Positions 25,689 through 34,704 of a stretch of 35,330 nucleotides of DNA are shown here, in pieces. The stretch is from positions 1-35,330 of the forward strand of contig JWZX01002498.1 in NCBI GenBank assembly GCA_001275005.1. The letters run 5' to 3'. Origin of the DNA: Chrysochromulina tobinii (taxonomy: Eukaryota > Haptophyta > Prymnesiales > Chrysochromulinaceae). Numbering within the stretch: position 1 is the stretch's first letter; each line of letters opens with the position of its first letter. The position numbers and the translations under genes were made by a program. Below the pieces are notes generated by a model that was not told the origin of the DNA, ran no database searches, and saw only the letters and a program-made list of their open reading frames with translations.

Positions 25689-28600
25689 TTAATAGAATCC
25701 GCCCGCCTCCGCAATCGCCGCCCTGATGGCGGCGTCGCCGTCCGCCAGAGTCCGAATCGCCACCCTGATGGCGGGGTCGCCGAGCGCCAGAGTCCGCAAC
25801 GCGCCGGCAGCGTTTGCCAAAAGCGCACCTGATTCCCAGAGTTTGATCATCCCGTCGACCGATCCCGACACGATCTTCGATCCGTCCGGGGAAAACGCCA
25901 CCGACATGACGTGGCTGCTGTGCGCGTCCGTCTTCTCGCTCAACAGCTCCAGCTCTGCCAGACAAGCCAGCATCCGTCAGTTTTGGCCAAGGAGGGGCGA
26001 TTCTGAGGGCTCACGGCGCACCTGAATCCCAAACTTTGATCGTCCCGTCGTACGATCCAGAGACAATCTTGGTCCCGTCCAGGGAGAACGCCACCGACAT
26101 GATCTCGCTGCTGTGCTCGTTCGTCTTCTCGCTCAAGAGCCCCAGCGCGCCTGCGAGACAAGCCAACAAGCGTCAGTTTTGGCCAAGGAGGGGCGATTTT
26201 GAGCTCGCGGCGCACCCAAATCCCAGACTGTGATCGTATTGTCGTCCGATCCGGACACAATCTTGGTCCCGTCCGGGGAAAACGCGACCGACCTGATCCA
26301 GCTGCTGTGTGCGTTCGTCTTCTCGCTCAGCATCTCCAGCTTGCCTGCCAGACAAGCCAAGAAGCGTTAGTATTGGCCGAGGAGGGGCGATTTTGAGCTC
26401 GCGGCGCACACGAATCCCAGACTTTGATCGTCCTGTCGTGCGATGCTGAGACAATCTTGGTCCCGTCTGGGGAAAACGCCACCGAACTGACGATGTTGCT
26501 GTGGGCGTCCGTCTCCTCGCTCAACAGCTCCAAGTTGTCTATCAGACAATCCAACAAGCGTCAGTTTTGGCGAAGGAGGGGCAATTTTGAGGGCTCACGG
26601 CGCACCTGAATCCCAGACTTTGATCGTCCCGTCGACCGATCCCGAAACGATCATGGTCCCGTACGGGGAAAACGCCACCGACATGACGATGCCGCTGTGC
26701 GCATCCGTCTCCTCGCTCAACAGCTCCAAGTTATCTGTCAGACAATCCAACAGTGTTGGCCAAGGAGGGGCGATTCTGAGGGCTCACGGTGCACCTGAAT
26801 CCCAAACTGTGATCGTCCCGTCCTCCGATCCCGACACAATCTTGGTCCCGTCCAGGGAGAACGCCACCGATTTGATCTCGCTGCTGTGCTCGTTCGTCTT
26901 CTCGCTCAAGAGCCCCAGCGCGCCTGCGAGACAAGCCAACAAGCGTCAGTTTTGGCCAAGGAAGGGCGATTTTGAGCTCGCGGCGCACCCGAATCCCAGA
27001 CTTTGATCGTCCCGTCGTACGATCCTGAGACAATCTTGGTCCCGTCTGGGGAAAACGCCACCGAACTGACGATGTTGCTGTGGGCGTTGGTCTTCTCGCT
27101 CAACAGCTCCAGTGTGCCTGCCAGACGAGCCAGCAGGAGTCACTTTTGGACAAGGAGGGGCGATTTTGAGCTCGCGGCGCACCTGAATCCCTGCAGACTT
27201 CGATCGTCCGGTCGTCCGATCCCGACACGATCGCCTCCATCGCCGCTTGGATGGCGGCGTTGCCGGCAGCCAGAGTCCACAACGCGCCGGCCGCGTTCGC
27301 TTTGCCCTGAGCGTCACCGTCGCGCACGAGCGCCACGAGCGCCTCAACGGCGCCCGCCGCCGCCATCGCCGCCTTGTTGGCTTTGTTGTGCGCTAGCTTC
27401 CCCAAGGCCTCCGCGGCTGCGGCACGCTCCTCAGCGGTACCATCTCTGAGCATCGCCACCAGCGGCGGGAGGGCGCCGGCCGCGGCGAGTGCCCCACGCA
27501 TCGGATCCGTCGATTGAGCTGGCGGTGCGTCGGCGAGACTGGCGATGCCACTCGCCACCGGCGTCCGCGCACCGATGGCGCACGCTTGGAGCAATGCCAC
27601 CAGCGCCGCAGCCGGATCCACGTTAGCCACAGCGCGCTCCACCTCCTCGGTGGTGAGAACGCTCTCCGAGGCGATTCCGAGCACCTCGAGTGTCTTTGCC
27701 TTCATCGGCTCCACCTGAAGCATCTGCTCGCGGATCATGACGCGCTCGGCCGCACAGGCCTCCTTCCAGTCCGTCATCTCGTTGGCCGCCTCGAGCACGA
27801 GCTCCGCCGTCGACTGCTCGCGCCAAACAAACGTGCCGCGCTCGTGTGAGGCCTGCGTTTGCAGCTTTGCCACGATCGCCTCGGTAAACGCGGGGAATCG
27901 CTGCAACTTGAAAGTTGAGGCGTCAGCGGCGAACGCCTGCTTCGCCTGGCTCACAAACCTGTGCTGGCTCTCCATAGCGCTCTTCACCATCGCCAGGTGC
28001 ATCGCGGCGAGCCCAGTGCAACCACCAGGCTTCACCAGCTTCGAAACCGTCGGCTTGATGATGCTATCAAAGCATTCATCAGCCACCCCACCCATCGCCT
28101 CGTCCAGCACCGCCTCGGCAGCTCGGCACGCCGCCGCCCGAAGCTCGTCGAGGGCCGGGCCGGTCGGCGCCTCGACCGCCTCAGGCAAGCCGAGCGCATC
28201 GCACTTCGCCTGCAGCCGCTTGAGCTCTCCGTTGAGGCGGATCAGCGTCTGTGGTGCCCAGGTGCTGCGCAGATATCGGGCGTAGACGCTGCTCAGCTTG
28301 TCCACGAGCGCGTCGCACGTCAGCAGGCCATCGGACAACAGCGGCGCTAGCAGCGGCTGCGACGCAAACCACTTGCGCTCGGCCGTCGCCATCGCCTCAA
28401 GCCGCTGCACGTTGCTCAAACCCTCACCCTTGATCGGCTCCGTCATCGTGCCGATGAAGCCGTGCGGTGCGAGCTGAAACGCATCGCCCGACGTCTGCCT
28501 CAGCCGGTCCGGCAGCTTCTTCATGTCCAGCTTCCCGACGTTGTCGCACATCGTCACCACGCCGATCGTGTCGCTCTGCAGGCCCAACTCCTCCACCAGC

Positions 28601-29466
28601 TGCAAGCCGAGCGACTGGGACGGAGGCATGGAGGCTGTGCAGCTCACGAGGAAGATGGCCGATCCCTTGTGCTGCTCGACCTGCGCCTTGACCAGGGCCT
28701 TTGCCTTCTCCGGCATGTCCGCCGCGTCCGAGCCCGCCGACAGCTTCAGCCCGGGTAGGTCGACCAGGTCGATGCTTGGCACCGCCGGCGAGTGCACGTG
28801 CACCTCGATCGTGCGCGTCATGCTGACCGAGGTAAGGCCGCCGTGCTCGGCAGCAAGCACGCGCTCCATCTCATGCCGCACGTCCACCTGCCCGCCCGCG
28901 AGCGACACTGTGCGCCGCACCTCCTCCTTGCCCGTCGCGCTGTCGCGCACCACCAGCACCGGCAGCTGCGCCTCCTTTGTGTGACGCAGCTTGAGCAGGA
29001 TGGGCAGCCGCGTGCACGTGTCCTCGCCGCGCGGCAGCAGCGGCATCATCGCGAGTCGCTCGAGCAGCGACGACTTGCCGCTCGTCTCCTGGCCGAAGAC
29101 GATCACAACCGGGGTCTTCCAACCCTCCAGCGTCGCAGCCAGCAGCTCCGACAGCGGGTCCAGCACATCAAACACCACCTTGAGGGCCTCGAGGCTCTTG
29201 AAGGTGACGGATCGTGCCTGGCGCGCCTTTAGCAGCTCGCCGTCCGCGCGCAGCTGCGCCAGCGCCGCAACCACGTCGGCCGGCGCCTCGCCCAACTCCT
29301 CGTGCATGGGCTGCTCCGGGTCCTGAGGCGAGACAATCGGCAGTCCTTCGGACTTGCGGGCGGCAAAGTACTTGAGGAGCGAGGAGCGATCGTAGACGTG
29401 GCCATCGGCCGCGAGCACCGGGTCGCGGATCAGGTCGTTTGTGAATGCGTCGATCAGCTCCAGCAT
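25689..29466 (-). CDS. U-box / dynamin-like GTPase / ARM / WD40 fusion, eight exons
   Basis: Minus exons 27183-29466, 26989-27117, 26795-26923, 26606-26734, 26410-26538, 26216-26344, 26022-26150 and 25689-25954 give 1107 aa with all phases agreeing. Residues 1-58 look like a U-box ([18 protein letters not shown]), an E3 ubiquitin-ligase fold. The GTPase has a P-loop (GQETSGKS, 125-132), a switch Thr near 150, DLPG at 236-239 and TMCD at 305-308 in place of the usual TKxD. A helical stalk-like region follows, then ARM repeats (about 655-744). Exons 2-8 each encode one WD40 blade ([18 protein letters not shown]), seven complete blades in all. Half a blade ends exon 1, and an ARM-like tail ([20 protein letters not shown]) ends the protein. 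Membrane remodelling or ubiquitin ligation is inferred from the domains. The whole combination is unfamiliar to me. Confidence 0.85.
25954..27182. repeat. Tandem WD40 exon-plus-intron units, about 194 bp
   Basis: Six exons of exactly 129 bp alternate with seven introns of 60-67 bp. Exon starts fall at 27117, 26923, 26734, 26538, 26344, 26150 and 25954, giving periods of 194, 189, 196, 194, 194 and 196. Introns are alike too: each begins GTGCGCCG or GTGCACCG and contains a CGCCCCTCCTTGGCCAAAAC-like core. Blades 2/6, 3/7 and 4/8 (by exon number) are most alike, so a block of four units seems to have been duplicated. Confidence 0.93.
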
Positions 29467-29892
29467 GACTCTCACGCTCGCAACGTCGCAAGTTGAGTGT
29501 GAATAGGACGGGCAGGCTCTATGTTCTGTACTCTGCCGTCGTTGTCTTGCCGCAACATACGTAGCCTCTTAGGTATATGTACTGACGTGTCGGGTCCGGT
29601 CGGACCCGCACTGTACGAACACTTTATTTCGAGCGCTCATGGAAACGCATGTGGAAACGCTGTGCCAAGGGGATTTTCTTGTCAAAAGCCAAGGTCATAA
29701 CGGTCGGGTGTTTTAGTATACATTCGTGTACATTAGGATGTCCCCGAGATGGACCAAACATGAACGTCACGATGTGCCGTACCGTCGCCGATCACGATTC
29801 ACCGCGCACAGCACCGAGACGCGTGCATACTGCATTCGGTGAAGGAAAGTACGAGAAATAGGATGCATCGCCACCCCCATTAGGCTTTACGG
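29467..29892. other. Intergenic between two minus-strand genes
   Basis: No supported gene. It should hold the promoter of the U-box/GTPase gene and the 3' UTR of the PPR-like gene. It contains an inverted repeat, GGGTCCGGTCGGACCC, near 29590. A plus frame at 29649-29861 has no domain. Confidence 0.45.
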
Positions 29893-32265
29893 CTACGCAG
29901 CCAGTGCCGCACCGTCAGGGTAGGCTGGCGCAGACGACGGTGCGCTCGGCGGCGAGGCCACGCTCCTCAGCTTGTGACTCAGCTTGCGGCGCCCTCCCAA
30001 GCTCTGGTCCGAATTTGGGGTCCCAGGGGGGGTCCAAGGCTGTGCGTCGTGGAATTGGGTCCGGGGGGGAGGCTCTGGGGCATCCCCGTCATTTCCGGGA
30101 GGGGTGCTTGGCTCGGCATCTTGGAAATCGTCGAGGGAGGCGAGCGAGGCGGAGGAGGAGGAGGCACGCGAGGCTCGTCGGGCCTCGTCGCACATCAGCC
30201 GTCGAGAGGACAGAGCGGAGAAACCACCGCCGCCGACGCCGCTGCCGAAGCCATCGCCGCCGCCCGCTCTGGCACCTGCGCCAATGCCAGCAGCCCTTCC
30301 GCTGTCCTCAATCGCCACGAACGCACGCCACCGATGAAGGCTCGCGAAGACGAGCGAGCGGGCCCAGTGGCGAGCCCACGAGCGCACAAGAACCGCACCA
30401 CACCAGTGGCCGAGCGCTCGCTGCTCCTCGCCCATCACGGCGCGCGTGCGGCGCAGCGCCCAGTGTGCCTGCACTAGGCGCTCCCGCCAAATGGCCTCGC
30501 CCTCGGCGGCAACGCTGCCCGCGGAAGCGCCGGAAGCGGCGGCGACGCCAGTAGCGGAAGCGCTGGAGGCGGCGGAGACAGTAGGGTTAGGGTTAGGGTT
30601 AGCGGTGGAGACGGTAGGGAGAGCAGGTGCGTTGAGTGCCTCTGATGACGTGCGTTGCATGCAAGCGCTCACCACGACGCCAGTAGCGGAGGCGTTGGAG
30701 ACAGTAGGGTGGCGGTTTGGCGGCGGCAGCCCCAGCGTAGTCGTTGCGCAACGGGCAGCGGCTTCAGCGGCGGCAACCTGCTGCTGCTGCGGCTGCGGCT
30801 GCTGCTGCTGCACGAACGCTCGCCACACCCGGCACGCGTCCTGCACTCTCCGCGCATCCCAGCACTGTCCGAGGGTGTTCAGCAGGCTGAGGGCATGGGC
30901 ATGGCTACGTGCCCGGGCATAGGCCGTCGCTCGATGGGTCGCGCGTCGACTGCCCTCGAGCGCCGCCACCACCAATGTCGAGTGCCAGCGGCGGAGGCAG
31001 TGACGTGTCGACCGCTCGTCAGACAGGCGGATGGCGCGGCGTAGCGTCTGGCGGCACCGCACCACACGTGCCGCATCGCCAGCCGCGAGCGCGTCGTCCT
31101 GAGCGCCACGGATGTGGCCGATGAGGGGCGCGTCGTCCTGGGCGCTACGGGGGTGGCCGATGAGGGGCGACGTGGTAGCATCGATGGCGGCGTGGGCATC
31201 ACGTGCCGCATCGGTGGCGGCGGCCGCCGCTTTGCATCCCTTCCTCCCGAGATCGTCCCTTCCTTCCGAGATTCCTCCCGAGATCGCCGCTTTGCATCCC
31301 TTCCTCCGAGCCCTCTCGAGATCATCCCGGAGGGTCTCGATGATCGGCTCAACCTCCCGAAGAGCTCCGACGGAGATCGGCTCAACCTCCCGAAGAGCTC
31401 CGACGGAGATCGGCTCAACCTCCCGAAGAGCTCCGACGGACGCCGCCTCCATGTGCGTCGCAATCACAGTGTCGTCAATCTCCCGAAGAGCTCCGACGGA
31501 CGCCGCCTCCATGTGCGTCGCAATCACAGTGTCGTCAATCTCCCGAAGAGCTCCGACGGACGCCGCCTCCGTGTGCGTCGCAATCACAGTGTCGTAGAGG
31601 GAGAGCAGCGCGCGCATGTCCGCCGCCGGCAGCTCCTCCGCTACCGCGCCGCCGCCGCCACCACCACCGCCGCCACCACTACCACTACCGTTGTCGCCAC
31701 CGCTGCCGCCACCGCCACCGCTGTCGCCACCGCCACCGCCACCAAGGGTGAGTGTGAGAGAGCGCAGAAGCGCCGGCTCGAGCACCGTCTCGGGCGCCGT
31801 CTCGGGCGCGTGCTCATGGGCCGCGAGCAGCGCCCGGAACGACGCGAGGGCGACGGCGCGCTGGTTGGCGCGGCAGCTTGCGGCCAGGAGCGTGGTGACC
31901 CCGGCGACCGGGGGCGTCCAGCCGGCGTCCACTATCTGTGTGAGGAGGGCGTGGGCCGCACCGACTGCGTCCGCGTTGGCCATCGAGAGTGCGGCGCGGC
32001 TTGTGAGGGTGAAGATAGCGCCGTACGCCGCCTCGCTCGGCGTGTAACCGTCGCGCTGGATCGCCGTGAAGAGCGACGTGGCACGCGACGTCATCGCCGC
32101 GGACGGCTCTGCGGCGAGCTTGACGACAAGGGCGCTGCGGTCGCCCGATGTTGCCTGGTGGCCGAGAGCGGTGAGCTCGTGCTCGAGGTTCAGGCACTGC
32201 TCAAGGGTGCCCTCGGCGAGACACGCGCGCAGCAGCTGCACTAAAGCATCGACGCCCAGGGAAGC

Positions 32266-32297
<32 letters not shown>

Positions 32298-32475
32298 CCG
32301 CGGGTGCCTTCATCGAGGGTTTCGCAAGTGTGGGGAGGGACTGTGGAATGTCCAGCGGCAGCATGCAACAAACTAAGTGGGGAGATAAGGGGGGAAGGGG
32401 GGGAGCGGTTTCATGCGAACGCAATGCGGCAACGCCATGCCTTGATGTCTGCCTGGATGTCCGGAAGCTTCGCAT
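29893..32475 (-). CDS. PPR-like and Sfi1-like Trp-rich repeat protein
   Basis: The frame is open for 860 aa from the ATG at 32475. A later Met at 32364 (MLPLDIPQ) is an equally good start. The N-terminal 240 residues contain helical pairs like pentatricopeptide repeats: TSLFTAIQRDGYTPSEAAYG, AAHALLTQIVDAGWTPP and ALASFRALLAAH. A Gly run follows. Next comes a region of exact internal repeats (DTVIATHMEAASVGALREI). The second half has Trp-centred helices, CLRRWHSTLVVAALEG, ACRVWRAFVQQQ and ASLHRWRAFVAIE, spaced like centrin-binding Sfi1 repeats. RNA binding or a centrosomal role would be inference only. Ser/Pro-rich sequence ends the protein. Long low-complexity tracts make a single-exon reading uncertain; small introns could hide in the repeats. 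Confidence 0.55.
30546..30711. repeat. Duplicated segment flanking a TTAGGG-like run and a dispersed motif
   Basis: GACGCCAGTAGCGGARGCG and following bases occur at about 30544-30587 and 30676-30711. Between them lie three TTAGGG-type units (30582-30602) and the motif TGCATGCAAGCGCTCACCAC (30657-30676). The reading frame of the minus gene is preserved through the block. Confidence 0.8.
31348..31596. repeat. In-frame tandem repeats, 33 bp and 60 bp
   Basis: Three 33-bp units begin at 31348, 31381 and 31414. They are followed by 60-bp units at 31441-31500 and 31501-31560 and a partial third (31561-31596). Both lengths are multiples of three, so the minus-strand protein gains 11-aa and 20-aa repeats without loss of frame. 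The 60-bp units contain the CTCCCGAAGAGCTCCGACGG core of the 33-bp units. Confidence 0.92.
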
Positions 32476-32519
32476 CACTCAGAATATGGGTTCACCATGT
32501 CCGTAGCAATGCGCAGCGA

Positions 32520-34320
32520 TCAGCTGACGCGCCACCGGCGTAGGATCGTCTGCGGCCCAACCTCGCACACGAGCTCGACCGCGAGCGCCGCCATGAGCTC
32601 CATGGGAGAGGACGGCGGTGGCGGCGCGGTCGAGGTGCTGCTGGCGCCGTCGCTGCCCGAGCCTTCGCTGCCGCCGCCGCCGCCGCCACGGACCCACGGT
32701 CGAGGCGCTGCTGGCGCCGTCTCCACCGCCGCCTCCGCCTCTGCCGCCGCCTCCGCCGCCACTGCGGCCGCTGCCGCCGACAACACCCCCACCGCCCAGC
32801 CGATTTGCGGCGCCACCGCCCCGACCTCCGACCGCACCCCCGGCGATGCCGTGCGCGGAGAGGTGGACACCGCCGTGGGCGCCGATGCCCCCGTCGCCAT
32901 TGGGCGGTGCCACAGAAACATTGGCAACGACCTCGGACTGCCCGCTCACCTCGGCCTCTTTGGCCGCCATGTCGAAGAGAGTACAAAGGTCCCCCCCCTG
33001 AGCAATTTCGAGCGTGACATGTTTCCCAACTCGGAATGTGATCTTCTCCCTTGCATCCCGCAGGCCGAGCACCGTGCGTCGAAACTGCTGCGTATTCGTC
33101 GTGCCCTCCTTGATCTCCATCCTTGACAACTATCCCGCCGTGCAGCTGCGAGCGGGCGCGGAAGAATGCCAGGGTGCCGTCGGTCGCGAGCGGCCGGGAT
33201 CTTGACGATGTGGTGCGCGCGCTCCGCCTCCAGCGCAGCAATGGCGGCCATGTAGTCGACTGGCGCCTTGCCTGTTGTCCAGCTTGGCAACAGGCACGAG
33301 GAGCGAGTCGTCCGGCCGGGATCTTGATGATCAAGTCGAAGATGCCGCTATGAGCTTGTTGAGCTTCGGGAGAGATGTCGCGGGCCGTTGTGGTAGATGT
33401 AGTTTTCTCCTCTTGCGATGCACATCGCGTTGTCTGCCCCAGGAGCCGCCCAAGCATCCAGCGGTTTGCAGCATCGCGGGTTTCCGCAGTGCCAGTTTCC
33501 CTTTGCAAGGGCGAAGAAGACGTCGACCTGTTGAGGCGGGCGCCGCCGCGTCCACCACGTTCAGGTTGTGGCAGAGGGAACGTCGACCTGTTGAGGCGGG
33601 CGCCGCCGCGTCCACCACGTTCAGGTTGTGGCAGAGGGTCAGCTCGCCGTTCGACTTGGTCTTGGGCCTCGGCGCTCCGAGCGCGATCTGGCCGGCCGGG
33701 GAGCACATAATGATCGCCGCCGCATTACGGCACCCCGAGCGTCTGTCCTCCTTGACCACGTAGCGGCCGATGTACTCCTCCTTGGAGGTGTCAATGTTGC
33801 GCTCCTTGTCGGCGAGATGCACATCGCGTTGTCTGCCCCAGGAGCCGCCCAAGCATCCAGCGGTTTGCAGCATCGCGGGTTTCCGCAGTGCCAGTTTCCC
33901 TTTGCAAGGGCGAAGAAGACGTCGACCTGTTGAGGCGGGGGTGGTGGGGGGAGGGTGTGCAAATGAGTCATCTGGAGTGAGTTTGTGAGTGACAGGGCAG
34001 GCAAGGTTGGGGCTGCACGTGCCTGTCCCATCGGGACCGAATTGACTGGTTGCCGGATATTCGCCGGACCGTGCCACCGGGGCAACTGGCACGTCTCGCC
34101 AGTCTGCGCTCGTTGCGGCTCAGTCCGCGGCGGCTGTTGGGCGCGTCGTGCGCATCCCGCCGTGCAGCTGCGAGCGGGCGCGGAAGAATGCCAGGGGTCG
34201 CGAGCGGCCGGGATCTTGACGATGTGGTGCGCGCGCTCCGCCTCCGGCGCAGCAATGGCGGCCATGTAGTCGACTGGCGCCTTGCCTGTTGTCTGGACCT
34301 CTGATGGCTCGATGGCCCCT
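32520..34320 (-). CDS. Unresolved minus-strand locus, frames interrupted
   Basis: I do not recognise this gene. Coding-like segments on the minus strand, in changing frames, include VDYMAAIAALEAERAHHIVK (twice, near 33260 and 34270) and VDVFFALAKGNWHCGNPRCC (twice, ending near 33525 and 33930). Others are EEYIGRYVVKEDRRSGC (near 33770), TTNTQQFRRTVLGL with REKITFRVGKHVTLEI (near 33080), a Gly/Ala-rich stretch, and a possible C-terminus ELVCEVGPQTILRRWRVS ending at 32520. Possible acceptors (CCTCAACAG before GTCGACG) lie at about 33530, 33590 and 33930. Direct duplications of 60, 124 and about 145 bp break the order. It may be a real gene with introns enlarged by exon copies, or a decaying one. 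Confidence 0.3.
33132..34293. repeat. Pair of about 145-bp direct repeats
   Basis: Segment 33132-33279 recurs at 34154-34293 with few changes, except for 8 bases (GTGCCGTC) missing from the second copy. Both contain the minus-strand VDYMAAIA coding-like sequence. Confidence 0.88.
33417..33939. repeat. 124-bp direct repeat, offset 399, with a nested 60-bp tandem pair
   Basis: Segment 33417-33540 recurs at 33816-33939 almost without change. Next to the first copy, a 60-bp unit starting CGTCGACCTGTTGAGGCGGG is present at 33521-33580 and again from 33581. On the minus strand every copy places CCTCAACAG before GTCGACG, an intron-acceptor-like junction. Confidence 0.92.
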
Positions 34321-34333
34321 TATTGAGGAAAAT

Positions 34334-34704
34334 AACTTGAACTTGAACTTGAACTTGAACTTCTCCAACCAGCGCGCGCCGACGCTCCGCAATCAAGTTG
34401 TTTTCTGGGCAAGCGTGAAACAGCGCGTTTTTGTCGCAAGACCAAGAGCGCCGTAACCGTCTACATGTAACCGTTCCCTGAACCCCCTTTGCTGAGAGGA
34501 CTCGGGGCAAGAGGACAAGCACGAATGCAGTAGCCACTCTCCGACACGCGACCTACCGGAATTCTATGCACGTACCACTTCTGTCCAATTCATTGGGTAG
34601 GTATCGTCTGATTACCTGACTCATTTCGCGACGATTTTTTCCCAAAAAGGCGACTTCGGTTCTCTCGAAAACGATTAGGGTCGAGGTGGAGGGTGGACTG
34701 ATCG
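34334..34704. other. Intergenic, with an AACTTG microsatellite
   Basis: It starts with almost six copies of the hexamer AACTTG (34334-34368). The rest has no supported gene. The stretch just before 34705 should contain the promoter of the DPY30-like gene. Confidence 0.5.

Noticed and set aside
26200-27100. Short frames such as [16 protein letters not shown] between WD40 blades
   Set aside because: They are the near-identical introns read through; splicing them out gives seven contiguous blades with matching phase.
30582-30602. Chromosome end or telomere
   Set aside because: There are only three units, inside a reading frame, with genes on both sides.
30563-30675. Intron in the PPR-like gene with CTAACCC branch points and CCTCCAG acceptor
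   Set aside because: The 113-nt removal would shift the frame, while both flanks are open in the same frame; kept only as a question for cDNA.
31114-32244. 376-aa plus-strand frame
   Set aside because: Its repeats mirror the minus-strand PPR-like protein, and it has no recognisable domain.
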